NCBI GenBank assembly: GCA_958435945.1
Contig: CAUBIC010000010.1
Coordinates: forward strand, 36,284-100,283
DNA from: an uncultured Collinsella sp.
GTDB lineage: Bacteria; Actinomycetota; Coriobacteriia; Coriobacteriales; Coriobacteriaceae
Direction: 5' to 3'
DNA length: 64,000 bases
The position numbers and the translations under genes are program-made. A model generated the notes under the pieces. The model had not been told where the DNA came from and ran no database searches. It worked only from the letters and a program-made list of their open reading frames with translations. Shown piece after piece: positions 27,711 to 36,724 of this stretch; the stretch's first letter is position 1; each line of letters begins with the position of its first letter.

Positions 27711-28253
27711 ATGCCCAGCGTTGCCGTTCTCGCCGCCGATGGCTTTGAAACGATTGAATGTCTGACCATGGTCGATGTCATGCGTCGCGGCGGCGTGCGC
27801 GCCACGCTCGTCTCGATCATGCCCACGCGCGAGGTCGTGAGCTCGCTGCAGATCCCCGTGACCTGCGATGTGCTCTTTGACGAGATCGACTTTGACGAGT
27901 ACGACTGCGTCGTGCTGCCCGGCGGCCTGCCCGGTGCCACCAACCTGCGCGCCGACCAGCGCGTCTGCAACGTAGTCTGCGATTTCGCCGCGACCAAGCA
28001 CGTTGCCGCCATCTGCGCCGCCCCGTTTATCCTAGGCGAGCTTGGTCTACTCGAGGGACGCCGCGCCACGTGCTTCCCCGGCTTTGAGAAGAGCTTCCCC
28101 GAGGGCACCTATACCGGCGAGAAGGTCACGCAAGACGGCAATATCATCACTGCCAGCGGCATGGCACAGTCACTCCCCTTTGCCTTGGAGCTGCTGCGCA
28201 CGCTCGCCGGCGAAAAGGCCGTCGAGAAGGTCGCCGAGGGCATCCAACTATGA
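27711..28253 (+). CDS. DJ-1/PfpI family protein
   Basis: 180-residue class I glutamine-amidotransferase-like fold of the DJ-1/YajL branch: MPSVAVLAADGFETIE with the conserved Glu, YDCVVLPGGLPGATNLR, and the nucleophile elbow AAICAAPFILGE with reactive Cys. Roles reported for this branch include protein or methylglyoxal glycation repair and chaperone activity; the exact role here is unknown. ATG at 27711 follows GAAAGGAA. It overlaps maf by four bases (ATGA). Confidence 0.9.
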   Translation: MPSVAVLAADGFETIECLTMVDVMRRGGVRATLVSIMPTREVVSSLQIPVTCDVLFDEIDFDEYDCVVLPGGLPGATNLRADQRVCNVVCDFAATKHVAAICAAPFILGELGLLEGRRATCFPGFEKSFPEGTYTGEKVTQDGNIITASGMAQSLPFALELLRTLAGEKAVEKVAEGIQL

Positions 28254-28831
28254 TTTTGGCTTCGCAATCGCCGCGCCGCATAGAGCTGATGCGCGAGGCG
28301 GGCTATAACATTCGCGTAATTCCCGCAGACATCGATGAAACGCCTTTTGATGGCGAAGCTCCGCTTACGCTCGTCGAGCGCTTGGCGCGTGCCAAAGCTG
28401 CTGCCGTCGCGGCCGAGCATGCCGAACCCAATGAGTTGACCGTCGCGGCCGATACTATTGTCACCTTTGACGGCCAAATATTGGGTAAGCCGGCAAACGA
28501 GGACGAGGCGCGCACCATGCTCCGCGAGCTTTCGGGCCGCACGCACCAGGTGGCGACCGGCGTCTGCATCGTTAAAGCCGGCGACGCTACAGCTCCGCAT
28601 GCCGCCGAGAGCCTGTCGTTTGTCGATGTGACCGACGTGACGTTCTACGAGCTCACCGACGAGCAGATCGAGCGCTACGTCGCCTCGGGTGAGCCCATGG
28701 ACAAGGCCGGCGCCTACGGCATTCAGGGCACAGGCGGACGCATGCTCGTGCACGATATTTCGGGTGACTTCTACAACGTGGTGGGCTTGCCCATCGCTCG
28801 CGTCGCACGCGCGATTCAAAAACTCTCGTAA
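28250..28831 (+). CDS. maf: Maf, nucleoside triphosphate pyrophosphatase
   Basis: Hydrolyses non-canonical or excess NTPs (dTTP/UTP-type Maf activity) to the monophosphate. 193 residues; MILASQSPRRIELM, VAADTIVTFDGQILGKP, GRTHQVATGVCI and KAGAYGIQGTGG are the family landmarks. It is translationally coupled to the DJ-1 gene by an ATGA overlap. Confidence 0.95.
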   Translation: MILASQSPRRIELMREAGYNIRVIPADIDETPFDGEAPLTLVERLARAKAAAVAAEHAEPNELTVAADTIVTFDGQILGKPANEDEARTMLRELSGRTHQVATGVCIVKAGDATAPHAAESLSFVDVTDVTFYELTDEQIERYVASGEPMDKAGAYGIQGTGGRMLVHDISGDFYNVVGLPIARVARAIQKLS

Positions 28832-28931
28832 TTGCATCTGGCGCTGGGTATCCCCCAGCGCCTACAATTTTGCCGTACCGTACGGATCCCGACCGGGCAT
28901 AAGGCCCGGCGGAAAACCGATAGGAGAAAAT

Positions 28932-29933
28932 ATGGACACGCTGCTCGAAGCCATCGATGTTTGCAATGTCGATGGCTTTTGCTTTGGCAACTATACGGAC
29001 GAGGAGGCTGGCACCGGCTGTACCGTAATCGTGGCGCCCGAGGGTGCCACTGGTGGCGTTGACGTACGCGGTGGCGCCCCCGCTTCGCGCGAGACCGATT
29101 TGCTGCGTCCCGAGAACACCGTCGACAAGGTCCACGCCGTCTGCCTTTCGGGTGGATCTGCCTTTGGCCTCGAGGCTGCAAGCGGCGTCGCTCGCGAGCT
29201 TGAGAGCCGCGGCATCGGCCTTCCCGTCGGCCCCACGCAGGTGCCTATCGTGTGCTCCAGCTGCATCTTCGACCTCGCCTTTGGCGATCCCACCGTGCGC
29301 CCCGACATAGAGGCCGGCATCGCCGCCGTGCGTGAGGCACTCGACAACACCCCCACCACGCTCGAGCAGGGCAATGTAGGTGCCGGCACGGGTGCCACCG
29401 TCGGAAAGCTCATGGGGCCCGCCACCTGCATGAAGGCAGGCCTTGGCGCTGCCGCCGTGGCGCTCGGCCCCATCAAGGTGGGCGCCGTGGTCTCGGTCAA
29501 CGCCTGTGGCAACGTTGTCGACCCCTTCACTGGCGAATGGGTCGCCGGCATGCGCGCCGCAGCCGATAGCGAGCAGATCGTCGACATGGAGCTCGCCGCC
29601 TTTGCCGCCGCAGGCTCTATGCAGATGCCGCTCGACCGCACCAACACCACCATCAGCTGTATCGTCACCAACGTGGAGCTCACCAAAGCCCAGGCCACCA
29701 AAGTCTCTCAGATGGCCGCAGACGCCTACGCGCACGCCATCCGCCCCACACACACCACCAACGACGGCGACACCATCTACACCCTCGCCAGCGGCAAACT
29801 GGGTGCCCAGGCAAGCGCCGCCGTTCCCCTAGACCTGCTGGGTATGCTCGCAGTAAGGGCCCTAGAAGCTGCCATCGTAAACGGAGCCAAAACCGCCAAA
29901 ACCTCCCACGGCATCCCCGGCGCCGCGAAGTAG
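28932..29933 (+). CDS. P1 (DmpA) family peptidase
   Basis: 333 residues from ATG at 28932 with AGGAGA ahead. VCLSGGSAFGLEAASGV and GNVGAGTGATVGKL are typical of the DmpA/OAT-like fold, whose members cleave themselves at a Gly-Ser/Thr bond to expose an N-terminal nucleophile and act as aminopeptidases on small peptides or amides. The GAGTGA stretch (about 150-155) is the expected self-cleavage area, with Thr as the candidate nucleophile. It follows maf by 100 bases. Substrate not known. Confidence 0.9.
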   Translation: MDTLLEAIDVCNVDGFCFGNYTDEEAGTGCTVIVAPEGATGGVDVRGGAPASRETDLLRPENTVDKVHAVCLSGGSAFGLEAASGVARELESRGIGLPVGPTQVPIVCSSCIFDLAFGDPTVRPDIEAGIAAVREALDNTPTTLEQGNVGAGTGATVGKLMGPATCMKAGLGAAAVALGPIKVGAVVSVNACGNVVDPFTGEWVAGMRAAADSEQIVDMELAAFAAAGSMQMPLDRTNTTISCIVTNVELTKAQATKVSQMAADAYAHAIRPTHTTNDGDTIYTLASGKLGAQASAAVPLDLLGMLAVRALEAAIVNGAKTAKTSHGIPGAAK

Positions 29934-29945
29934 CCTAACCTGACC

Positions 29946-30069
29946 GGTTGCCCGGTGGGCTTGGTTATGTTTGCTGCTCTACAGTCCTGGCTCGCACGAA
30001 GAGCACATTAAGTGCTCTTCGGCTCGTGCGGAACTCGCGACAAACATAACCAAGCCCCACCGGGCAACC
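29946..30069. repeat. Long intergenic palindrome
   Basis: Left arm GGTTGCCCGGTGGG then CTTGGTTATGTTTG (29946-29973) is inverted at 30041-30069 with a single extra G. Inside is GAAGAGCAC/GTGCTCTTC. It follows the P1 peptidase stop and may also act as terminator. Confidence 0.85.
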
Positions 30070-30161
30070 TACCAACCAAGTCTTTTCAGCCCAGGCCCCT
30101 GTGTACCGCGCGTCCAAGATCTTCAAATTCTGCTTGCTAACACAAAGCGAGACACAGCAGA

Positions 30162-30272
30162 GGGCCCCTGGTCCTTAACTTGATACGAGTTCCGCACGCA
30201 AAGGAGGCGCCAGTGGCGCCTCCGTCTTGCGCAGGACTGTTCGAAGTAGCAAGTTAAGGACCAGGGGTCCCC
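30162..30272. repeat. Long intergenic palindrome
   Basis: CCCCTGGTCCTTAACTTG (30165-30182) is exactly inverted at 30250-30267, flanked by further GGG/CCC pairing; an inner GGAGGCGCC-AGT-GGCGCCTCC stem lies at 30203-30223. With the previous palindrome it fills the 360-base gap before the glycosyltransferase; no gene seen. Confidence 0.85.
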
Positions 30273-30292
30273 GTTACCCGAGCGCTTCTGTG

Positions 30293-31324
30293 CTAGTTGA
30301 ATTTGAAGATCTTTGAGGCAAGACGGTATAGGCCGAGTGTGGTTTTGTCTCCGGCCCGACCACGCAGGTTGGTGAAGAAGCCGACCACACCGTAGCGTGC
30401 ACGACGATACATACGCTCGTCATAGGCTTTCAGATCACTCCACAACGTCTTCAGGCGCTCGTCGGCACAATCCTCGTCGGAAAGCTTAGTAAGCACCGAA
30501 CAGATTGCCATCATCATGGTGAAATAGCCCATCATGTACGAGCGCAGACGCGACGACTCGACATCGCTGTACAGGTGGAACGACTCCATCATGATGCGCG
30601 TCACGCGAAACTGCTGGTCCAGACGCTTGACCATCGTGGCCTCGTTGACGCTCTGGCCCTCGCGACCGATAAAGTAGCGATAGAGGTCGATGTCGGCGTA
30701 GTACATGGTCTTGCAGCGCGGCAGCGGCACGTAGGCGTAGATGTTGTCTACATAGAACGTGTGCGGCGGCATAGGCAGATTGGACGCGCGCAGCACATCC
30801 GTGCGATAGCACAGGCTGTGCATGAGCAGATTCTGGTCCAGACGGAAATGACCAATCTGGTCCCAGGTAAAGATCTTTTTTCTCGGCAGGGCAAACTTGT
30901 AGCCAATAGCGGTGTGCGTACCCTCGTAAACCTTCTCGTACACATAGTTCGAGATAAAGAGGTCGACGCGCTGGTCGCGCTCCTCAAAACCGCGAAGGAT
31001 CGAAAGCATGGTCGACAGGGCTGCGCCATCGAGCCAGTCGTCCGAGTCGACAACCTTGTAGTAGGTGCCCTGTGCCTCGCGCAAGCCCGAAAGGACGGCA
31101 ATGCCGTGGCCGCCGTTCTCCTGATGCACCGCGCGGATGATTCCGGGGTAACGCGTCTCCCACTCATCGGCCTTGGCCGCCGTCTCGTCCTTGGAACCGT
31201 CATCGACGATGATGATCTCGATATCGGTGGCGTAATTGCTCCCCTCCAGAATGGAGGTGATGCAATGGTCCATGTCCTTGGCGGCGTTATACGAGGGAAT
31301 ACCGAATGATATGACTTTATGCAT
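30293..31324 (-). CDS. Family 2 glycosyltransferase, candidate galactofuranosyltransferase
   Basis: 343 residues. GT-A fold landmarks: VISFGIPSYNAAKDM, IIIVDDGSKDET and the DXD motif VDSDDWLDG. No clear transmembrane segment, so probably a peripheral enzyme of surface polysaccharide synthesis. The start ATG at 31324 overlaps the end of glf by eight bases, so the two are coupled; this suggests, but does not prove, that UDP-galactofuranose is its donor. An alternative start lies at 31342. Confidence 0.85.
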   Translation of the reverse strand: MHKVISFGIPSYNAAKDMDHCITSILEGSNYATDIEIIIVDDGSKDETAAKADEWETRYPGIIRAVHQENGGHGIAVLSGLREAQGTYYKVVDSDDWLDGAALSTMLSILRGFEERDQRVDLFISNYVYEKVYEGTHTAIGYKFALPRKKIFTWDQIGHFRLDQNLLMHSLCYRTDVLRASNLPMPPHTFYVDNIYAYVPLPRCKTMYYADIDLYRYFIGREGQSVNEATMVKRLDQQFRVTRIMMESFHLYSDVESSRLRSYMMGYFTMMMAICSVLTKLSDEDCADERLKTLWSDLKAYDERMYRRARYGVVGFFTNLRGRAGDKTTLGLYRLASKIFKFN

Positions 31325-32519
31325 GGCAGGCGATAATCTCATCCGAAAGATCGAGGGCGGAGTTGGTCACGGCATCCATATCGTAGTAACGATACTCGGC
31401 CAGGCGACCCACCGGGTGGAAGTTCGTCAGGTTCTGAACGCGCTCAAGATAGCGCTCATAGAGCTCACGGTTCTCGGGCTCCAGAATGGCGTAATAGGGC
31501 GTCTCGCCCGAGCCGGGCGTATAGGCCTTGGAATACTCCTTCATGATGGTGGTCTTGCCGGGCAGGACCTGGCCAGTCATGTTCTTGAACTCGGTGATAC
31601 GCGTGTAATCCTCGCTCGTGGTGTAGTTGACGGTGCCCACGGGCTGGAACTGGTCCATATCGAGCGTCTCGAACTTCATGTCGAGCGTACGGTATGGCAG
31701 AGCGCCCAAGTCGAGGTTGAACAGCTCGTCGAGCGGACCGGTGTAGACGATCTCGCCGCCATAGACCTTACCGTCGATCTTGACAGTGGTTTCGTCGATC
31801 TCGAAGAGGTCGCGGGCGTCCACGTCGCAGAACACATCAATCAGATCGTGGTCGAGCATGTGCTCGAACAGCGCGGTATAGCCGTCCTGCGGCATGCCCT
31901 GGAAGGGAGCCTGCGGGAAGTAGCGGTCATCGTCGCCCACAAAGACGGGAACGCGGCCGGTGATCGAGGAATCGATCTGATCGGGAGTCTGGCCCCACTG
32001 CTTCATGGTGTAATGCAAAAAGACGTTCTCGTAGACGTAATCGGCAACCTCGGCAAGATCCGGGTCGTTCTTCTTGCGCAGCTCCATGATGGGCACCTTG
32101 ACGTCCTTGCCAAAGGTCTCCATGAGCTTCTGATACAGCTCCTCGCCGCGCTCATCGCCAAAGGCGAGCTTGAGGCTCGCGTGGTTAAAAGGCACGGGCA
32201 TGAGGGTGCCGTTGATGTTGGCAAGCACCTTGTGCTGGTAGTCCGTCCACTTGGTAAAGCGCGACAGGAAATTGTGGACGCGCTCATTAAAGGTATGGTA
32301 GATGTGCGGACCATACTCGTGGACCAGGATTCCGGCCTCATCAGCGCAGTCGTAGGCGTTACCCGCAATGTGGCTACGGCGCTCCAGAACGGCAACGCGA
32401 TAGCCGATGGTCTCGGCGAGACGGCGGGCACAAACGGCACCGGCATATCCGGCACCGACGACAATCATGTCGTATGCGCCGGCGTTAAAGCCTTCAGGCA
32501 GGCCTGAGGTAATCTGCAT
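31317..32519 (-). CDS. glf: UDP-galactopyranose mutase
   Basis: FAD enzyme converting UDP-galactopyranose to UDP-galactofuranose for cell-surface glycans. 400 residues: DMIVVGAGYAGAVCARRLAE dinucleotide fold, RRSHIAGNAYD, GPHIYHTFNE, and the C-terminal PVGRLAEYRYYDMDAV. ATG at 32519 follows GGAG. First gene of a two-gene unit with the glycosyltransferase. Confidence 0.96.
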   Translation of the reverse strand: MQITSGLPEGFNAGAYDMIVVGAGYAGAVCARRLAETIGYRVAVLERRSHIAGNAYDCADEAGILVHEYGPHIYHTFNERVHNFLSRFTKWTDYQHKVLANINGTLMPVPFNHASLKLAFGDERGEELYQKLMETFGKDVKVPIMELRKKNDPDLAEVADYVYENVFLHYTMKQWGQTPDQIDSSITGRVPVFVGDDDRYFPQAPFQGMPQDGYTALFEHMLDHDLIDVFCDVDARDLFEIDETTVKIDGKVYGGEIVYTGPLDELFNLDLGALPYRTLDMKFETLDMDQFQPVGTVNYTTSEDYTRITEFKNMTGQVLPGKTTIMKEYSKAYTPGSGETPYYAILEPENRELYERYLERVQNLTNFHPVGRLAEYRYYDMDAVTNSALDLSDEIIACHA

Positions 32520-32676
32520 CGATACTCCTTGTCAAAAGCCACGGGCTCGTTAGCTGGGCTTTTCTCGAACATTCTTCGAGACATATTTATCAGAGCGATT
32601 ATAGCGCTAATGCGTCCTATAATGAGCTTGCCACACAAGGAAAGCTCAAGCACCGCGGCGTACATAATTGAAAGGT

Positions 32677-32697
32677 AAACCCGCTAGCAGCGGGTTT
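32677..32697 (+). terminator. Stem-loop in the pta leader
   Basis: AAACCCGCT-AGC-AGCGGGTTT followed by ATTC lies 54 bases before the pta start, in the divergent glf-pta region. It could be a leader attenuator or a terminator of unannotated transcription. Confidence 0.45.
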
Positions 32698-32750
32698 ATT
32701 CGTGAGCAGCCGGGCGCCTGGAGCTTAGCGAAACGCTTGTAAGGAGTAAC

Positions 32751-33731
32751 ATGAGCGATTTCCTTAACCGTATGAAGTCTGCCGCCAAGGCCGACCTTAA
32801 GACGATCGTCCTGCCCGAGGGCGAGGATCCGCGCACCATCGTCGCAGCCACCAAGATCATCGAGGAGGGCCTGGCAAAGATCGTCATCCTGGGCAACCCC
32901 GACGAGATCAACGTTCCCGGCGCTACCGTCATCGACCCGCGCAATGCCGAGAAGCACGAGGAGTACGCGCAGAAGTTTGCCGAGCTCCGCGCCAAGAAGG
33001 GTGTCACCATCGAGCAGGCTCGCGCCCAGGTGATGGACGCCACCTACTTTGGCACCATGATGGTCAAGATGGGCGATGCCGACGGCCTGGTCTCCGGCGC
33101 CTGCCACTCCACCGCCGACACCCTGCGCCCCGCGCTGCAGATCCTCAAGACCGCCCCGGGCACCAAGCTGGTCTCGGCCTTCTTCGTGATGTGCACCGAC
33201 ACCCCGCAGTTCGGCACTGACGGCACGCTGATCTTCGCCGACTGCGGCCTCAACATCAACCCGTCCTCCGATGAGCTCTCCGAGATCGCCATCGCCTCCG
33301 CTCACTCCTGGTCCACCTTCATGGGCAACGTTGAGCCGCACGTGGCCATGCTCTCCTACTCCACCATGGGCTCCGCCGGCGGCGAGGTCGCCAAGAAGGT
33401 CCAGGAGGCCGTAAAGTTCTGCCACGAGAAGGCTCCCGAGCTCGCCATCGATGGCGACCTGCAGCTCGATGCCGCTATCGTCCCCACCGTCGCCCAGCTC
33501 AAGGCTCCCGGCTCCTCCGTTGCCGGTAAGGCCAACGTGCTCGTGTTCCCCGACCTCGAGGCCGGCAACATCGGCTACAAGCTGGTCCAGCGCTTCGCCG
33601 GCGCTGACGCCTACGGCCCCATCCTGCAGGGCATCGCCAAGCCGGTCAACGACCTGTCGCGCGGCTGCTCTGCCGACGACATCGTGGGTGTCGTGGCCAT
33701 CACCGCCGTCCAGGCTCAGATGGCTGAGTAG
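32751..33731 (+). CDS. pta: Phosphate acetyltransferase
   Basis: Converts acetyl-CoA and phosphate to acetyl phosphate, feeding acetate kinase for ATP. 326 residues, the short single-domain form: MKSAAKADLKTIVLPEGEDPRT, DGLVSGACHSTADTLRPAL, and the late VFPDLEAGNIGYKLVQRF. AAGGAG precedes ATG. It faces the two acetate kinase genes convergently, not in the usual ackA-pta operon. Confidence 0.96.
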   Translation: MSDFLNRMKSAAKADLKTIVLPEGEDPRTIVAATKIIEEGLAKIVILGNPDEINVPGATVIDPRNAEKHEEYAQKFAELRAKKGVTIEQARAQVMDATYFGTMMVKMGDADGLVSGACHSTADTLRPALQILKTAPGTKLVSAFFVMCTDTPQFGTDGTLIFADCGLNINPSSDELSEIAIASAHSWSTFMGNVEPHVAMLSYSTMGSAGGEVAKKVQEAVKFCHEKAPELAIDGDLQLDAAIVPTVAQLKAPGSSVAGKANVLVFPDLEAGNIGYKLVQRFAGADAYGPILQGIAKPVNDLSRGCSADDIVGVVAITAVQAQMAE

Positions 33732-33747
33732 CGGACGCACTCCCCCG

Positions 33748-33876
33748 AAGGCCGTACGGGCTAACCCCTGAAAACGTCCTCGACCAATGAAACGCCCCCG
33801 TTCTGCTCCTTCGGAGCTACGAACGGGGGCGTTTCTGGTCTGCGGAGTGTTTTCAGGGGTTAGCCCGTACGGCCTT
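33748..33876. repeat. Nested palindrome between convergent pta and ackA, 28-base outer arms
   Basis: Outer arm 33748-33775 (AAGGCCGTACGGGC then TAACCCCTGAAAAC) is exactly inverted at 33849-33876. Inside, GAAACGCCCCCGTTC (33789-33803) is exactly inverted at 33821-33835 and again encloses GCTCC/GGAGC. It probably terminates both convergent units, but the outer arms exceed what a terminator needs. The remaining 33877-34083 holds no gene; a CCTCCGGAG-type stem near 34031-34058 precedes the ackA stop. Confidence 0.9.
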
Positions 33877-34083
33877 CTACAACTACGTAGTAATCAGGGT
33901 ATCTGGGGTGGGCGGTGGCTTGACTACGAGCTGGGGCTAAGGATCTGAACGAATGGGTGCCGTTGCCGGAAGCGCAGGCGTTGCCGGCGATGATCACTTT
34001 GGGACTGGAATTTCCGTATGCTAGTGAAAAGGCCTCCGGAGCTGTTGCTCTGGAGGCCTTTCGTTTACATGCAAACGGGTGCG

Positions 34084-35262
34084 TTAGTTGTTCTTGGTCA
34101 GGCGTTCGACGTCGTGGGCGATCATGTATTCCTCGTCGGTGGGGATGACCATGACCGTGACGGCGGAACCGGCGGCACTGATGACCTGCGGACCGTTGCC
34201 CACAGCCTCGCGGTTCTTGTTGTTGTCGATGCGCACGCCCAGCCACTCAAAGCAGTCGCAGAAGGCCTTACGGATCGACCAGTCATTCTCGCCGATGCCG
34301 GCAGTAAAGGTGATGGTATCCACGCCCGCCATAGAAACGATCATGGAGCCGGCCTGCTGCATAGCCTTGTAGGCGAACATATCGAAGGCGAGCAGGCAGT
34401 GCTCATCTCCCTCGGAAGCGCGCGTACGGATATCGCGGGCGTCATTGGAGATACCCGAGATGGCAAGCAGACCGGACTGCTTGTTCATCATGTCATCGAC
34501 TTCCTGGTAGCTGTAGCCGCCCTCGCGCTGCAGGTAGCACACGGTAGCCGGGTCGATGGAGCCGCAGCGGGTTCCCATCATCAGGCCGTCGAGCGGTGTG
34601 AGACCCATCGTGGTGTCGCGGCACACGCCGTCCTCGATGGCGGCGAGCGAAGCGCCGTTGCCCAGATGGCACGAAAGCAGACGGTGGCAGCACGAGCCCA
34701 GGATCTCCTTGGCCATCATCCACTCGTAGCGGTGGCTCGTACCGTGGGCGCCGTACTTGCGCACGTGGTACTTGTCGCACACGTCCTTGGGCAGGGCGTA
34801 GGTGTAGGCAACCTCGGGCATGGTCATGTGGAACGAGGTGTCGAAGACGGCCACGTTGGGCAGCTCCGGATACTTCTCGCGGCAATACTCAATCGCCGCG
34901 GCCTCGCCGTAGTTGTGCAGCGGGGCGAGCGGGGCCACCTCAAGGATCTTAGCCATGACCTCATCGTCAACGACCGCGGAATCATCGAAGTGCCAGCCGC
35001 CCTGAACGATGCGATGCCCAATGCCATCAATCGTAAAGTCGGTCTTCTCGAGCTCCTCGAGCACGCGAGCGATAGCAGAGCGATGATCGGGGAAGGGAAC
35101 CTCCTCGGTCTGTTTGGCGCCACCGTTCTCGGAGTGGCCAAAGATACCCATGTCCGAGCCGATACGTTCGCAGTTGCCCTTGGCGAAAACCTCGCGGGTA
35201 TCGGTATCCAGAAGCTGATATTTAAGGCTTGAGCTGCCGGCGTTGACAACAAGTACGTTCAT
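34084..35262 (-). CDS. ackA: Acetate kinase, copy A
   Basis: Acetyl phosphate + ADP to acetate + ATP. 392 residues from ATG at 35262 (N-terminus MNVLVVNAGSSSLKYQLLD); a further upstream frame has no support. GHRIVQGG, FDTSFHMTMP, GAHGTSH, CHLGNGASLAAI and FTAGIGEN phosphate/adenosine motifs are intact. Clearly diverged from copy B (different linker and C-terminal residues), so not a recent duplicate. Confidence 0.95.
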   Translation of the reverse strand: MNVLVVNAGSSSLKYQLLDTDTREVFAKGNCERIGSDMGIFGHSENGGAKQTEEVPFPDHRSAIARVLEELEKTDFTIDGIGHRIVQGGWHFDDSAVVDDEVMAKILEVAPLAPLHNYGEAAAIEYCREKYPELPNVAVFDTSFHMTMPEVAYTYALPKDVCDKYHVRKYGAHGTSHRYEWMMAKEILGSCCHRLLSCHLGNGASLAAIEDGVCRDTTMGLTPLDGLMMGTRCGSIDPATVCYLQREGGYSYQEVDDMMNKQSGLLAISGISNDARDIRTRASEGDEHCLLAFDMFAYKAMQQAGSMIVSMAGVDTITFTAGIGENDWSIRKAFCDCFEWLGVRIDNNKNREAVGNGPQVISAAGSAVTVMVIPTDEEYMIAHDVERLTKNN

Positions 35263-35425
35263 GAGACTCCTTTGCAGTGCAATGCGGTCGAAGCAGACCC
35301 CTTTAGACGACCGCATTTTAATAAGAAGTTATCATATTTTGATAAATAGCTATCAGTATATCGCTCAACGAGCGCAAAAGAGGGGCTGAACGGCACTTGG
35401 TCGTCCAGCCCCTCCCCTCTTGCAA

Positions 35426-36604
35426 TTACTTGCCGTTGACGATGCGCTCGACGTCGGAAGCGATCATGAACTCCTCGTCCGTGGGGATGACGAAGATCTT
35501 GACCTTGGAATCCTTGGCAGACAGGCACCAAGCGCCATCGCCACGCAGGGCGTTACGGGCATGGTCCATCTTGACGCCCATAAAGGCCAGACGGTCGGCA
35601 ACGCCGGCGCGAACGGCCGGAGCGTGCTCACCGATGCCGGCGGTGAAGACCAGCGTGTCCATGCCACACATGGAAGTGGCCATCTCGGCAGCCTTGGCGG
35701 CAATCTTGTAGACGAACATGTCGAAGGCGAGCTGAGCCTCGGGGTCGCCAGCAGCGGCGAGCTCCTCGACATTGCGGCAGTCGTTGGTCTTGCCACCGGT
35801 CACAGCCAAAAGGCCGGACTTCTTGTTCATCATCTCGTCGACCTCGTCGAAGGTGTAGCCGCCCTCGCGCTGCAGGTAGCACACGGTAGCCGGGTCGATG
35901 GAGCCGCAGCGGGTGCCCATCATGACGCCATCGAGCGGGGTGAGACCCATGGTGGTGTCCATGCACTTGCCGTCCTCGATGGCGCACAGGGAAGCGCCGG
36001 AGCCGATATGGCACACAACGACCTTGCGGGCCTCGCCGTTGGTCATCTCGGCGACCTTCTTGGAGATGTAACGGTAGCTGGTGCCGTGGGCGCCGTACTT
36101 ACGGATGTGCAGCTTGTCGCAAACATCCTTGGGAAGGGCGTAAGTCTTGGCGACCTCGGGCATGTTGAAGTGGAAAGCGGTGTCGTAGACCGTAACGTTG
36201 GGCAGATCGGGATACTGCTCCAGGCAGTACTCGATAACGTTGGCCTCGGGGTTGTTGTGCAGCGGGGCGAGCGGGGCGACCTCACGGATCTTGGCGAGAA
36301 CGTCCTCGTCGACAAGGGAGGAATCGCCAAAGTACCAGCCGCCTTGAACGATACGGTGGCCAATGCCCTCGATCTTGACGCCGTTGGCCTCGAGATCCTT
36401 CAGGACGGCCTCGATGGCGACCTTGTGGTCGGGGAACTCAATGTTCTCGGTCACCTTCTTGGAACCGTTGGCAGCGTGGGTGAAGGTACCGCCGGTAAAG
36501 CAGACGCGCTCGCAGGAGCCCTTTGCGGACACCTTGTGGGACTTGGTATCGATGACCTGATACTTAAGGGTCGAAGATCCTGCGTTGACGACCAGAACGT
36601 TCAT
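35426..36604 (-). CDS. ackA: Acetate kinase, copy B
   Basis: 392 residues beginning MNVLVVNAGSSTLKYQVID; catalytic motifs GHRIVQGG, YDTAFHFNMP, GAHGTSYRY, CHIGSGASLCAI, FTAGIGEH all present. It lies 163 bases upstream of copy A on the same strand. Gut anaerobes usually have one ackA; two intact genes suggest different expression or substrate (acetate versus propionate). Codon use is smooth high-GC, like a highly expressed gene. Confidence 0.95.
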   Translation of the reverse strand: MNVLVVNAGSSTLKYQVIDTKSHKVSAKGSCERVCFTGGTFTHAANGSKKVTENIEFPDHKVAIEAVLKDLEANGVKIEGIGHRIVQGGWYFGDSSLVDEDVLAKIREVAPLAPLHNNPEANVIEYCLEQYPDLPNVTVYDTAFHFNMPEVAKTYALPKDVCDKLHIRKYGAHGTSYRYISKKVAEMTNGEARKVVVCHIGSGASLCAIEDGKCMDTTMGLTPLDGVMMGTRCGSIDPATVCYLQREGGYTFDEVDEMMNKKSGLLAVTGGKTNDCRNVEELAAAGDPEAQLAFDMFVYKIAAKAAEMATSMCGMDTLVFTAGIGEHAPAVRAGVADRLAFMGVKMDHARNALRGDGAWCLSAKDSKVKIFVIPTDEEFMIASDVERIVNGK

Positions 36605-36724
36605 GTGTCTCCCTACTAACAGGCGGTGTGGCGCCGCCAGGTTACATACGTTTCAATAATAAACCCAAACGCCCTCGCGCTCGGGTTTATTGCGTTGATA
36701 TATAAGTTATCGGTGCCTAAATAC

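Noticed and set aside
29946..30272. tRNA or other structured RNA gene between the two palindromes
   Set aside because: No cloverleaf, T-loop GTTCGA-type motif or CCA end could be placed; the stems are simple inverted repeats.
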